Source: Nemertoderma westbladi
Lineage: Eukaryota; Xenacoelomorpha; Nemertodermatida; Nemertodermatidae
DNA: 64,000 nt
Direction of reading: 5' to 3'
Assembly: GCA_032718475.1 (NCBI GenBank)
Contig: JAUCBJ010008015.1
Span: 21,400 to 85,399, forward strand
The position numbers and the translations under genes were made by a program. Of the stretch, positions 1-14,668 are shown one piece after another. Within the stretch, counting starts at the first letter, position 1. Every line of letters begins with the position of its first letter. Below the pieces are notes generated by a model, which worked only from the letters and a program-made list of their open reading frames with translations, made no database searches and was not told the origin of the DNA.

Positions 1-280
1 ATAGAGACGAGTACTGCGTTGACAAAGGTTGGTTGAGCGCAGGACCTTCAATCTATTGGTTGTACCGGTAGGTTCAGCCCCGCCAGGGTCCACTCAGCCT
101 TTCATCCACTGGGGTCGATAAAATTAGTACTAGTTAAATAACTGGGAGCAAATCTTGGGGTAGGAGTAGCGCCCACCCCTACCTTCGGGTAACAGCTATC
201 GAAAGAGGAGCCCTCGGGTCGCCTCCGGCTTCGGCCGACTGTTTGCTTGCTAACTGCGTTGACTATAAAAGGCGCAGGTT
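1..280 (+). mobile_element. tRNA-derived SINE, copy with degenerate head
   Basis: This stretch matches the better preserved copy at 35,447-35,694 almost along its whole length. Shared landmarks are the B-box-like GGTTCAGCCCCGCC, the core CCTTTCATCCACTGGGGTCG, and the tail CTCCGGCTTCGGCCGACTG. The tRNA-like head (about 25-95) is altered: the A-box side is damaged and a few extra bases sit before the B box. Non-autonomous element copied by a LINE; it lies in the intron of the minus-strand adhesion-GPCR-like gene. The match between the two copies is seen directly; SINE class is inferred from the tRNA-like head. Confidence 0.75.
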
Positions 281-326
281 TAATTAACGACACCCCACAG
301 CGTTACTTGCGAGCTACTAAACACAA

Positions 327-3300
327 ACTCTACCACGATAAACTTACTGTATCGGTAGGCGGTGTCCCGTCGTGTCTACTCTACTCTACCACGATATACT
401 TACTGTATCGGTAGGCGGTGTCTCGTCGTGTCTACTCTACTCTACCACGATATACTTACTGTATCGGTAGGCGGTGTCTCGTCGTGTCTACTCTACTCTA
501 CCACGATATACTTACTGTATCGGTAGGCGGTGTCCCGTCGTGTCTACTCTACTCTACCACGATATACTTACTGTATCGGTAGGCGGTGTCCCGTCGTGTC
601 TACTCTACTCTACCACGATATACTTACTGTATCGGTAGGCGGTGTCCCGTCGTGTCTACTCTACTCTACCACGATATACTTACTGTATCGGTAGGCGGTG
701 TCCCGTCGTGTCTACTCTACTCTACCACGATATACTTACTGTATCGGTAGGCGGTGTCCCGTCGTGTCTACTCTACTCTACCACGATATACTTACTGTAT
801 CGGTAGGCGGTGTCCCGTCGTGTCTACTCTACTCTACCACGATATACTTACTGTATCGGTAGGCGGTGTCTCGTCGTGTCTACTCTACTCTACCACGATA
901 TACTTACTGTATCGGTAGGCGGTGTCTCGTCGTGTCTACTCTACTCTACCACGATATACTTACTGTATCGGTAGGCGGTGTCCCGTCGTGTCTACTCTAC
1001 TCTACCACGATATACTTACTGTATCGGTAGGCGGTGTCCCGTCGTGTCTACTCTACTCTACCACGATATACTTACTGTATCGGTAGGCGGTGTCCCGTCG
1101 TGTCTACTCTACTCTACCACGATATACTTACTGTATCGGTAGGCGGTGTCCCGTCGTGTCTACTCTACTCTACCACGATATACTTACTGTATCGGTAGGC
1201 GGTGTCCCGTCGTGTCTACTCTACTCTACCACGATATACTTACTGTATCGGTAGGCGGTGTCTCGTCGTGTCTACTCTACTCTACCACGATATACTTACT
1301 GTATCGGTAGGCGGTGTCTCGTCGTGTCTACTCTACTCTACCACGATATACTTACTGTATCGGTAGGCGGTGTCCCGTCGTGTCTACTCTACTCTACCAC
1401 GATATACTTACTGTATCGGTAGGCGGTGTCTCGTCGTGTCTACTCTACTCTACCACGATATACTTACTGTATCGGTAGGCGGTGTCTCGTCGTGTCTACT
1501 CTACTCTACCACGATATACTTACTGTATCGGTAGGCGGTGTCTCGTCGTGTCTACTCTACTCTACCACGATATACTTACTGTATCGGTAGGCGGTGTCCC
1601 GTCGTGTCTACTCTACTCTACCACGATATACTTACTGTATCGGTAGGCGGTGTCTCGTCGTGTCTACTCTACTCTACCACGATATACTTACTGTATCGGT
1701 AGGCGGTGTCCCGTCGTGTCTACTCTACCACGATATACTTACTGTATCGGTAGGCGGTGTCCCGTCGTGTCTACTCTACTCTACCACGATATACTTACTG
1801 TATCGGTAGGCGGTGTCCCGTCGTGTCTACTCTACTCTACCACGATATACTTACTGTATCGGTAGGCGGTGTCTCGTCGTGTCTACTCTACCACGATATA
1901 CTTACTGTATCGGTAGGCGGTGTCCCGTCGTGTCTACTCTACTCTACCACGATAACTTACTGTACGGTAGGCGGTGTCCGTCGTGTCTACTCTACCACGA
2001 TATACTTACGTACGGTAGGCGGTGTCCCGTCGTGTCTACTCTACTCTACCACGATATACTTACTGTATCGGTAGGCGGTGTCCCGTCGTGTCTACTCTAC
2101 TCTACCACGATATACTTACTGTATCGGTAGGCGGTGTCCCGTCGTGTCTACTCTACTCTACCACGATATACTTACTGTATCGGTAGGCGGTGTCCCGTCG
2201 TGTCTACTCTACTCTACCACGATATACTTACTGTATCGGTAGGCGGTGTCTCGTCGTGTCTACTCTACTCTACCACGATATACTTACTGTATCGGTAGGC
2301 GGTGTCCCGTCGTGTCTACTCTACCACGATATACTTACTGTATCGGTAGGCGGTGTCCCGTCGTGCTCTACTCTACTCTACCACGATATACTTACTGTAT
2401 CGGTAGGCGGTGTCTCGTCGTGTCTACTCTACTCTACCACGATATACTTACTGTATCGGTAGGCGGTGTCCCGTCGTGTCTACTCTACTCTACCACGATA
2501 TACTTACTGTATCGGTAGGCGGTGTCTCGTCGTGTCTACTCTACCACCGATATACTTACTGTATCGGTAGGCGGTGTCCCGTCGTGTCTACTCTACTCTA
2601 CCACGATATACTTACTGTATCGGTAGGCGGTGTCTCGTCGTGTCTACTCTACTCTACCACGATATACTTACTGTATCGGTAGGCGGTGTCTCGTCGTGTC
2701 TACTCTACTCTACCACGATATACTTACTGTATCGGTAGGCGGCGTCTCGTCGTGTCTACTCTACTCTACCACGATATACTTACTGTATCGGTAGGCGGTG
2801 TCCCGTCGTGTCTACTCTACTCTACCACGATATACTTACTGTATCGGTAGGCGGTGTCTCGTCCTGTCTACTCTACTCTACCACGATATACTTACTGTAT
2901 CGGTAGGCGGTGTCCCGTCGTGTCTACTCTACTCTACCACGATATACTTACTGTATCGGTAGGCGGTGTCCCGTCGTGTCTACTCTACTCTACCACGATA
3001 TACTTACTGTATCAGTAGGCGGTGTCCCGTCGTGTCTACTCTACTCTACCACGATATACTTACTGTATCGGTAGGCGGTGTCCCGTCGTGTCTACTCTAC
3101 TCTACCACGATATACTTACTGTATCAGTAGGCGGTGTCCCGTCGTGTCTACTCTACTCTACCACGATATACTTACTGTATCGGTAGGCGGTGTCTCGTCG
3201 TGTCTACTCTACTCTACCACGATATACTTACTGTATCGGTAGGCGGTGTCCCGTCGTGTCTACTCTACTCTACCACGATATACTTACTGTATCGGTAGGC

Positions 3301-6300
3301 GGCGTCCCGTCGTGTCTACTCTACTCTACCACGATATACTTACTGTATCGGTAGGCGGTGTCCCGTCGTGTCTACTCTACCACGATATACTTACTGTATC
3401 GGTAGGCGGTGCCCCATCGTGTCTACTCTACTCTACCACGATATACTTACTGTATCGGTAGGCGGTGTCTCGTCGTGTCTACTCTACTCTACCACGATAT
3501 ACTTACTGTATCGGTAGGCGGTGTCCCGTCGTGTCTACTCTACTCTACCACGATATACTTACTGTATCGGTAGGCGGTGTCCCGTCGTGTCTACTCTACT
3601 CTACCACGATATACTTACTGTATCGGTAGGCGGTGTCTCGTCGTGTCTACTCTACTCTACCACGATATACTTACTGTATCGGTAGGCGGTGTCTCGTCGT
3701 GTCTACTCTACTCTACCACGATATACTTACTGTATCGGTAGGCGGTCTCCCGTCGTGTCTACTCTACTCTACCACGATATACTTACTGTATCGGTAGGCG
3801 GTGTCCCGTCGTCTCTACTCTACTCTACCATGATATACTTACTGTATCGGTAGGCGGTATCTCGTCGTGTCTACTCTACTCTACCACGATATACTTACTG
3901 TATCGGTAGGCGGTGTCCCGTCGTGTCTACTCTACCACGATATACTTACTGTATCGGTAGGCGGTGCCCCATCGTGTCTACTCTACTCTACCACGATATA
4001 CTTACTGTATCGGTAGGCGGTGTCTCGTCGTGTCTACTCTACTCTACCACGATATACTTACTGTATCGGTAGGCGGTGTCCCGTCGTGTCTACTCTACTC
4101 TACCACGATATACTTACTGTATCGGTAGGCGGTGTCTCGTCGTGTCTACTCTACCACGATATACTTACTGTATCGGTAGGCGGTGTCCCGTCGTGTCTAC
4201 TCTACTCTACCACGATATACTTACTGTACCGGTAGGTGGTGTCTCGTCGTGTCTACTCTACTCTACCACGATATACTTACTGTATCGGTAGGCGGTGTCC
4301 CGTCGTCTCTACTCTACTCTACCACGATATACTTACTGTATCGGTAGGCGGTATCTCGTCGTGTCTACTCTACTCTACCACGATATACTTACTGTATCGG
4401 TAGGCGGTGTCCCGTCGTGTCTACTCTACCACGATATACTTACTGTATCGGTAGGCGGTGCCCCATCGTGTCTACTCTACTCTACCACGATATACTTACT
4501 GTATCGGTAGGCGGTGTCTCGTCGTGTCTACTCTACTCTACCACGATATACTTACTGTATCGGTAGGCGGTGTCCCGTCGTGTCTACTCTACTCTACCAC
4601 GATATACTTACTGTATCGGTAGGCGGTGTCCCGTCGTGTCTACTCTACTCTACCACGATATACTTACTGTATCGGTAGGCGGTGTCTCGTCGTGTCTACT
4701 CTACTCTACCACGATATACTTACTGTATCGGTAGGCGGTGTCTCGTCGTGTCTACTCTACTCTACCACGATATACTTACTGTATCGGTAGGCGGTGTCTC
4801 GTCGTGTCTACTCTACTCTACCACGATATACTTACTGTATCGGTAGGCGGTGTCCCGTCGTGTCTACTCTACTCTACCACGATATACTTACTGTATCGGT
4901 AGGCGGTGTCCCGTCGTGTCTACTCTACTCTACCACGATATACTTACTGTATCGGTAGGCGGTGTCCCGTCGTGTCTACTCTACTCTACCACGATATACT
5001 TACTGTATCGGTAGGCGGTGTCTCGTCGTGTCTACTCTACTCTACCACGATATACTTACTGTATCGGTAGGCGGTGTCTCGTCGTGTCTACTCTACTCTC
5101 CACGATATACTTACTGTATCGGTAGGCGGTGTCCCGTCGTGTCTACTCTACTCTACCACGATATACTTACTGTATCGGTAGGCGGTGTCTCGTCGTGTCT
5201 ACTCTACTCTACCACGATATACTTACTGTATCGGTAGGCGGTGTCTCGTCGTGTCTACTCTACTCTACCACGATATACTTACTGTATCGGTAGGCGGTGT
5301 CCCGTCGTGTCTACTCTACTCTACCACGATATACTTACTGTATCGGTAGGCGGTGTCCCGTCGTGTCTACTCTACCACGATATACTTACTGTATCGGTAG
5401 GCGGTGTCTCGTCGTGTCTACTCTACTCTACCACGATATACTTACTGTATCGGTAGGCGGTGTCTCGTCGTGTCTACTCTACTCTACCACGATATACTTA
5501 CTGTATCGGTAGGCGGTGTCCCGTCGTGTCTACTCTACTCTACCACGATATACTTACTGTATCGGTAGGCGGTGTCTCGTCGTGTCTACTCTACTCTACC
5601 ACGATATACTTACTGTATCGGTAGGCGGTGTCCCGTCGTGTCTACTCTACTCTACCACGATATACTTACTGTATCGGTAGGCGGTGTCTCGTCGTGTCTA
5701 CTCTACTCTACCACGATATACTTACTGTATCGGTAGGCGGTGTCTCGTCGTGTCTACTCTACTCTACCACGATATACTTACTGTATCGGTAGGCGGTGTC
5801 CCGTCGTGTCTACTCTACTCTACCACGATATACTTACTGTATCGGTAGGCGGTGTCTCGTCGTGTCTACTCTACTCTACCACGATATACTTACTGTATCG
5901 GTAGGCGGTGTCTCGTCGTGTCTACTCTACTCTACCACGATATACTTACTGTATCGGTAGGCGGTGTCCCGTCGTGTCTACTCTACTCTACCACGATATA
6001 CTTACTGTATCGGTAGGCGGTGTCTCGTCGTGTCTACTCTACTCTACCACGATATACTTACTGTATCGGTAGGCGGTGTCTCGTCGTGTCTACTCTACTC
6101 TACCACGATATACTTACTGTATCGGTAGGCGGTGTCCCGTCGTGTCTACTCTACTCTACCACGATATACTTACTGTATCGGTAGGCGGTGTCCCGTCGTG
6201 TCTACTCTACTCTACCACGATATACTTACTGTATCGGTAGGCGGTGTCTCGTCGTGTCTACTCTACTCTACCACGATATACTTACTGTATCGGTAGGCGG

Positions 6301-9300
6301 TGTCTCGTCGTGTCTACTCTACTCTACCACGATATACTTACTGTATCGGTAGGCGGTGTCCCGTCGTGTCTACTCTACTCTACCACGATATACTTACTGT
6401 ATCGGTAGGCGGTGTCCCGTCGTGTCTACTCTACTCTACCACGATATACTTACTGTATCGGTAGGCGGTGTCTCGTCGTGTCTACTCTACTCTACCACGA
6501 TATACTTACTGTATCGGTAGGCGGTGTCCCGTCGTGTCTACTCTACTCTACCACGATATACTTACTGTATCGGTAGGCGGTGTCCCGTCGTGTCTACTCT
6601 ACTCTACCACGATATACTTACTGTATCGGTAGGCGGTGTCTCGTCGTGTCTACTCTACTCTACCACGATATACTTACTGTATCGGTAGGCGGTGTCCCGT
6701 CGTGTCTACTCTACTCTCCACGATATACTTACTGTATCGGTAGGCGGTGTCTCGTCGTGTCTCTACTCTACCACGATATACTTACTGTATCGGTAGGCGG
6801 TGTCTCGTCGTGTCTACTCTACTCTACCCGATATACTTACTGTATCGGTAGGCGGTGTCTCGTCGTGTCTACTCTACCACGATATACTTACTGTATCGGT
6901 AGGCGGTGTCTCGTCGTGTCTACTCTACTCTACCACGATATACTTACTGTATCGGTAGGCGGTGTCCCGTCGTGTCTACTCTACTCTACCACGATATACT
7001 TACTGTATCGGTAGGCGGTGTCCCGTCGTGTCTACTCTACTCTACCACGATATACTTACTGTATCGGTAGGCGGTGTCCCGTCGTGTCTACTCTACTCTA
7101 CCACGATATACTTACTGTATCGGTAGGCGGTGTCCCGTCGTGTCTACTCTACTCTACCACGATATACTTACTGTATCGGTAGGCGGTGTCCCGTCGTGTC
7201 TACTCTACTCTACCACGATATACTTACTGTATCGGTAGGCGGTGTCTCGTCGTGTCTACTCTACTCTACCACGATATACTTACTGTATCGGTAGGCGGTG
7301 TCCCGTCGTGTCTACTCTACTCTACCACGATATACTTACTGTATCGGTAGGCGGTGTCTCGTCGTGTCTACTCTACTCTACCACGATATACTTACTGTAT
7401 CGGTAGGCGGTGTCCCGTCGTGTCTACTCTACTCTACCACGATATACTTACTGTATCGGTAGGCGGTGTCCCGTCGTGTCTACTCTACTCTACCACGATA
7501 TACTTACTGTATCGGTAGGCGGTGTCTCGTCGTGTCTACTCTACTCTACCACGATATACTTACTGTATCGGTAGGCGGTGTCTCGTCGTGTCTACTCTAC
7601 TCTACCACGATATACTTACTGTATCGGTAGGCGGTGTCTCGTCGTGCTCTACTCTACCACGATATACTTACTGTATCGGTAGGCGGTGTCCCGTCGTGTC
7701 TACTCTACTCTACCACGATATACTTACTGTATCGGTAGGCGGTGTCTCGTCGTGTCTACTCTACTCTACCACGATATACTTACTGTATCGGTAGGCGGTG
7801 TCTCGTCGTGTCTACTCTACTCTACCACGATATACTTACTGTATCGGTAGGCGGTGTCCCGTCGTGTCTACTCTACTCTACCACGATATACTTACTGTAT
7901 CGGTAGGCGGTGTCTCGTCGTGTCTACTCTACTCTACCACGATATACTTACTGTATCGGTAGGCGGTGTCTCGTCGTGTCTACTCTACCACGATATACTT
8001 ACTGTATCGGTAGGCGGTGTCTCGTCGTGTCTACTCTACTCTACCACGATATACTTACTGTATCGGTAGGCGGTGTCTCGTCGTGTCTACTCTACCACGA
8101 TATACTTACTGTATCGGTAGGCGGTGTCTCGTCGTGTCTACTCTACTCTACCCGATATACTTACTGTATCGGTAGGCGGTGTCTCGTCGTGTCTACTCTA
8201 CTCTACCACGATATACTTACTGTATCGGTAGGCGGTGTCTCGTCGTGTCTACTCTACTCTACCACGATATACTTACTGTATCGGTAGGCGGTGTCCCGTC
8301 GTGTCTACTCTACTCTACCACGATATACTTACTGTATCGGTAGGCGGTGTCTCGTCGTGTCTACTCTACTCTACCACGATATACTTACTGTATCGGTAGG
8401 CGGTGTCCCGTCGTGTCTACTCTACTCTACCACGATATACTTACTGTATCGGTAGGCGGTGTCCCGTCGTGTCTACTCTACTCTACCACGATATACTTAC
8501 TGTATCGGTAGGCGGTGTCTCGTCGTGTCTACTCTACTCTACCACGATATACTTACTGTATCGGTAGGCGGTGTCCCGTCGTGTCTACTCTACTCTACCA
8601 CGATATACTTACTGTATCGGTAGGCGGTGTCTCGTCGTGTCTACTCTACTCTACCACGATATACTTACTGTATCGGTAGGCGGTGTCTCGTCGTGTCTAC
8701 TCTACTCTACCACGATATACTTACTGTATCGGTAGGCGGTGTCCCGTCGTGTCTACTCTACTCTACCACGATATACTTACTGTATCGGTAGGCGGTGTCC
8801 CGTCGTGTCTACTCTACTCTACCACGATATACTTACTGTATCGGTAGGCGGTGTCTCGTCGTGTCTACTCTACTCTACCACGATATACTTACTGTATCGG
8901 TAGGCGGTGTCTCGTCGTGTCTACTCTACTCTACCCGATATACTTACTGTATCGGTAGGCGGTGTCCCGTCGTGTCTACTCTACTCTACCACGATATACT
9001 TACTGTATCGGTAGGCGGTGTCCCGTCGTGTCTACTCTACTCTACCACGATATACTTACTGTATCGGTAGGCGGTGTCTCGTCGTGTCTACTCTACTCTA
9101 CCACGATATACTTACTGTATCGGTAGGCGGTGTCTCGTCGTGTCTACTCTACTCTACCACGATATACTTACTGTATCGGTAGGCGGTGTCTCGTCGTGTC
9201 TACTCTACTCTACCACGATATACTTACTGTATCGGTAGGCGGTGTCCCGTCGTGTCTCTCTACTCTACCACGATATACTTACTGTATCGGTAGGCGGTGT

Positions 9301-12300
9301 CCCGTCGTGTCTACTCTACTCTACCACGATATACTTACTGTATCGGTAGGCGGTGTCCCGTCGTGTCTACTCTACTCTACCACGATATACTTACTGTATC
9401 GGTAGGCGGTGTCCCGTCGTGTCTACTCTACTCTACCACGATATACTTACTGTATCGGTAGGCGGTGTCTCGTCGTGTCTACTCTACTCTACCACGATAT
9501 ACTTACTGTATCGGTAGGCGGTGTCCCGTCGTGTCTACTCTACCTCACGATATACTTACTGTATCGGTAGGCGGTGTCTCGTCGTGTCTACTCTACCCAC
9601 GATATACTTACTGTATCGGTAGGCGGTGTCTCGTCGTGTCTACTCTACTCTACCACGATATACTTACTGTATCGGTAGGCGGTGTCTCGTCGTGTCTACT
9701 CTACCACGATATACTTACTGTATCGGTAGGCGGTGTCTCGTCGTGTCTACTCTACTCTACCACGATATACTTACTGTATCGGTAGGCGGTGTCCCGTCGT
9801 GTCTACTCTACTCTACCACGATATACTTACTGTATCGGTAGGCGGTGTCCCGTCGTGTCTACTCTACTCTACCACGATATACTTACTGTATCGGTAGGCG
9901 GTGTCCCGTCGTGTCTACTCTACTCTACCACGATATACTTACTGTATCGGTAGGCGGTGTCCCGTCGTGTCTACTCTACTCTACCACGATATACTTACTG
10001 TATCGGTAGGCGGTGTCCCGTCGTGTCTACTCTACTCTACCACGATATACTTACTGTATCGGTAGGCGGTGTCTCGTCGTGTCTACTCTACTCTACCACG
10101 ATATACTTACTGTATCGGTAGGCGGTGTCCCGTCGTGTCTACTCTACTCTACCACGATATACTTACTGTATCGGTAGGCGGTGTCTCGTCGTGTCTACTC
10201 TACTCTACCACGATATACTTACTGTATCGGTAGGCGGTGTCCCGTCGTGTCTACTCTACTCTACCACGATATACTTACTGTATCGGTAGGCGGTGTCCCG
10301 TCGTGTCTACTCTACTCTACCACGATATACTTACTGTATCGGTAGGCGGTGTCCCGTCGTGTCTACTCTACCACGATATACTTACTGTATCGGTAGGCGG
10401 TGTCTCGTCGTGTCTACTCTACTCTACCACGATATACTTACTGTATCGGTAGGCGGTGTCTCGTCGTGTCTACTCTACTCTACCACGATATACTTACTGT
10501 ATCGGTAGGCGGTGTCCCGTCGTGTCTACTCTACTCTACCACGATATACTTACTGTATCGGTAGGCGGTGTCTCGTCGTGTCTACTCTACTCTACCACGA
10601 TATACTTACTGTATCGGTAGGCGGTGTCTCGTCGTGTCTACTCTACTCTACCACGATATACTTACTGTATCGGTAGGCGGTGTCCCGTCGTGTCTACTCT
10701 ACTCTACCACGATATACTTACTGTATCGGTAGGCGGTGTCTCGTCGTGTCTACTCTACTCTACCACGATATACTTACTGTATCGGTAGGCGGTGTCCCGT
10801 CGTGTCTACTCTACTCTACCCGATATACTTACTGTATCGGTAGGCGGTGTCTCGTCGTGTCTACTCTACTCTACCACGATATACTTACTGTATCGGTAGG
10901 CGGTGTCTCGTCGTGTCTACTCTACCACGATATACTTACTGTATCGGTAGGCGGTGTCTCGTCGTGTCTACTCTACCACGATATACTTACTGTATCGGTA
11001 GGCGGTGTCTCGTCGTGTCTACTCTACTCTACCACGATATACTTACTGTATCGGTAGGCGGTGTCTCGTCGTGTCTACTCTACCACGATATACTTACTGT
11101 ATCGGTAGGCGGTGTCCCGTCGTGTCTACTCTACTCTACCACGATATACTTACTGTATCGGTAGGCGGTGTCTCGTCGTGTCTACTCTACTCTACCACGA
11201 TATACTTACTGTATCGGTAGGCGGTGTCTCGTCGTGTCTACTCTACTCTACCACGATATACTTACTGTATCGGTAGGCGGTGTCCCGTCGTGTCTACTCT
11301 ACTCTACCACGATATACTTACTGTATCGGTAGGCGGTGTCTCGTCGTGTCTACTCTACTCTACCACGATATACTTACTGTATCGGTAGGCGGTGTCCCGT
11401 CGTGTCTACTCTACTCTACCACGATATACTTACTGTATCGGTAGGCGGTGTCCCGTCGTGTCTACTCTACTCTACCACGATATACTTACTGTATCGGTAG
11501 GCGGTGTCTCGTCGTGTCTACTCTACTCTACCACGATATACTTACTGTATCGGTAGGCGGTGTCCCGTCGTGTCTACTCTACTCTACCACGATATACTTA
11601 CTGTATCGGTAGGCGGTGTCCCGTCGTGTCTACTCTACTCTACCACGATATACTTACTGTATCGGTAGGCGGTGTCTCGTCGTGTCTACTCTACCACGAT
11701 ATACTTACTGTATCGGTAGGCGGTGTCTCGTCGTGTCTACTCTGCCACGATATACTTACTGTATCGGTAGGCGGTGTCCCGTCGTGTCTACTCTACTCTA
11801 CCACGATATACTTACTGTATCGGTAGGCGGTGTCTCGTCGTGTCTACTCTACTCTACCACGATATACTTACTGTATCGGTAGGCGGTGTCTCGTCGTGTC
11901 TACTCTACTCTACCACGATATACTTACTGTATCGGTAGGCGGTGTCCCGTCGTGTCTACTCTACTCTACCACGATATACTTACTGTATCGGTAGGCGGTG
12001 TCCCGTCGTGTCTACTCTACTCTACCACGATATACTTACTGTATCGGTAGGCGGTGTCCCGTCGTGTCTACTCTACTCTACCACGATATACTTACTGTAT
12101 CGGTAGGCGGTGTCTCGTCGTGTCTACTCTACTCTACCACGATATACTTACTGTATCGGTAGGCGGTGTCTCGTCGTGTCTACTCTACTCTACCACGATA
12201 TACTTACTGTATCGGTAGGCGGTGTCTCGTCGTGTCTACTCTACTCTACCACGATATACTTACTGTATCGGTAGGCGGTGTCTCGTCGTGTCTACTCTAC

Positions 12301-13684
12301 CACGATATACTTACTGTATCGGTAGGCGGTGTCTCGTCGTGTCTACTCTACTCTACCACGATATACTTACTGTATCGGTAGGCGGTGTCCCGTCGTGTCT
12401 ACTCTACTCTACCACGATATACTTACTGTATCGGTAGGCGGTGTCTCGTCGTGTCTACTCTACTCTACCACGATATACTTACTGTATCGGTAGGCGGTGT
12501 CTCGTCGTGTCTACTCTACTCTACCACGATATACTTACTGTATCGGTAGGCGGTGTCCCGTCGTGTCTACTCTACTCTACCACGATATACTTACTGTATC
12601 GGTAGGCGGTGTCTCGTCGTGTCTACTCTACTCTACCACGATATACTTACTGTATCGGTAGGCGGTGTCCCGTCGTGTCTACTCTACTCTACCACGATAT
12701 ACTTACTGTATCGGTAGGCGGTGTCTCGTCGTGTCTACTCTACTCTACCACGATATACTTACTGTATCGGTAGGCGGTGTCCCGTCGTGTCTACTCTACT
12801 ATACCACGATATACTTACTGTATCGGTAGGCGGTGTCCCGTCGTGTCTACTCTACCACGATATACTTACTGTATCGGTAGGCGGTGTCCCGTCGTGTCTA
12901 CTCTACTCTACCACGATATACTTACTGTGTCGGTAGGCGGTGTCCCGTCGTGTCTACTCTACTCTACCACGATATACTTACTGTATCGGTAGGCGGTGTC
13001 CCGTCGTGTCTACTCTACTCTACCACGATATACTTACTGTGTCGGTAGGCGGTGTCTCGTCGTGTCTACTCTACTCTACCACGATATACTTACTGTGTCG
13101 GTAGGCGGTGTCTCGTCGTGTCTACTCTACTCTACCACGATATACTTACTGTATCGGTAGGCGGTGTCTCGTCGTCTCTACTCTACTCTACCACGATATA
13201 CTTACTGTATCGGTAGGCGGTGTCTCGTCGTGTCTACTCTACTCTACCACGATATACTTACTGTATCGGTAGGCGGTGTCTCGTCGTGTCTACTCTACTC
13301 TACCACGATATACTTACTGTACCGGTAGGCGGTGTCCCGTCGTGTCTACTCTACCACGATATACTTACTGTATCGGTAGGCGGTGTCCCGTCGTGTCTAC
13401 TCTACTCTACCCGATATACTTACTGTACCGGTAGGCGGTGTCTCGTCGTGTCTACTCTACTCTACCACGATATACTTACTGTATCGGTAGGCGGTGTCCC
13501 GTCGTGTCTACTCTACTCTACCACGATATACTTACTGTATCGGTAGGCGGTGTCCCGTCGTCTCTACTCTACTCTACCACGATATACTTACTGTATCGGT
13601 AGGCGGTGTCCCGTCGTGTCTACTCTACTCTACCACGATATACTTACTGTATCGGTAGGCGGTGTCTCGTCGTGTCTACTCTGC
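327..13684. repeat. 56-bp minisatellite, about 240 copies, built on an exon/5' splice junction
   Basis: Tandem array of a 56-bp unit (with 51-bp variants lacking one TACTC), about 13.36 kb. Most units are identical except one C/T site (TCCCGTCGT versus TCTCGTCGT). On the minus strand each unit holds ACCGATACA followed by GTAAGTAT, a near-perfect U1-matching 5' splice site. The rightmost unit is the 3' end of the GAIN exon (13,648-13,848), so the array begins inside that exon and fills the following intron. Open reading frames across the array are products of the period, not genes. Scattered indels occur near 1,950-2,030, 2,545, 6,715-6,830 and 9,545-9,600. Confidence 0.97.
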
Positions 13685-13848
13685 CAGTCTCCGACCTCAT
13701 TAAGGACATTTAGGACGGTATCCAAGGTTTCCTTACTGGCCGCCTCCGCTGGCTCCAATGAGCCCAAGTTTCCGTCGATTTTACCCAATAAGTTCTCCAC
13801 AACGGGAACTATTCCGCTACCGGCCTCCTCGGATACGAGATTACTTAA
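13648..13848 (-). CDS. Adhesion-GPCR-like gene 2: GAIN-domain exon
   Basis: Internal exon of 67 codons on the minus strand, phase 0 at both ends. It follows a clear acceptor (TTGTTGTTTCAG at 13,849-13,860) and ends at ACA|GTAAGTAT. The peptide (LSNLVSEEAGSGIVPVVENL and on through LDTVLNVLNEVGDWQ) is the helical pattern of GAIN subdomain A, which in adhesion GPCRs sits between the HRM domain and the autoproteolysis site. It joins in phase to the upstream HRM exon. The last 11 codons (SRHDETPPTDT) are themselves the first unit of the 56-bp array. The GPS and 7TM exons would lie beyond position 1. GAIN assignment is from pattern and context. Confidence 0.75.
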
Positions 13849-14668
13849 CTGAAACAACAACGGAGAGTCGGAATAGAAATGTAATAAATAAAATCCATTA
13901 AATAATAAAACGAATCTTGATTTTACATTTATTTAATACGGAATTTACGTAATTAATAAAATTACTGTGAATTAAGTTATAATATTATAATAATTATTAT
14001 AGAATTAAATATTTTTCTAATATTTGCATTGAATATTTTTTCTTAAAAAAGCAGAACATCAATGTGAAAAACAGAAAATAACTCTAACAATAAAATGATT
14101 CAATTTCGCTTGATCGCTTGACTGCGATCGTTTATCTAACTTATTAAAACATTATTGTTGCAGATAGGGGGGGGAACTGGTCGCAATAAAAATGTCCCTC
14201 CAAGGGAAATTCGACGCAAATAACAGTTGATTACTCTAAAAAATAAAGCTGTAACCTGTGTGTTTAGTTTATTGTTTTGGTTAAAATAACGTGCCACTGT
14301 AACCTGCTCCTTTCCCTAAATTAAGAATTTAACATTGAGGCGGGATATTAATTCGCCGAGGCGGGTTTTGCGTCCTGTTTCCCCCGCTGTCTCTATTGTT
14401 GTCGTATAGGCCTACTAATCCTACTATTCTTGCGAGATAATTCTTATTTTTAATAATATTTTGATAATTCGTTATTAGGTCACAACTTTGGTGCGTAAAC
14501 ATTAAGTTTACCAGACCGGCACTCTGTCGGAAATACCTCGGGAAATATAAACGGGCGAAATCCCAAAACCCGCGGAAACTGAGCAACAAATAGCGGCCGG
14601 ATCTAAAGACGAACAGACCAAAACGGAGCGGGAAGCCGAGTTTATCGATAGAAAGAATAGAAACTCAC
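13849..14668 (-). other. Intron between HRM and GAIN exons
   Basis: AT-rich, with a G-run at 14,167-14,174. The flanking exons are phase 0/0 and can be joined directly. A possible extra exon at about 14,513-14,606 has a TCTTTAG-type acceptor, a GTAAAC donor and an open frame, but I could not assign it a domain or show that it is needed. Confidence 0.5.

Noticed and set aside
327-13684. CRISPR array or coding repeats (many 71-144-codon frames)
   Set aside because: Units are directly adjacent with no unique spacers, and the host is a eukaryote. The frames only reflect the 56-bp period and change frame with each unit.
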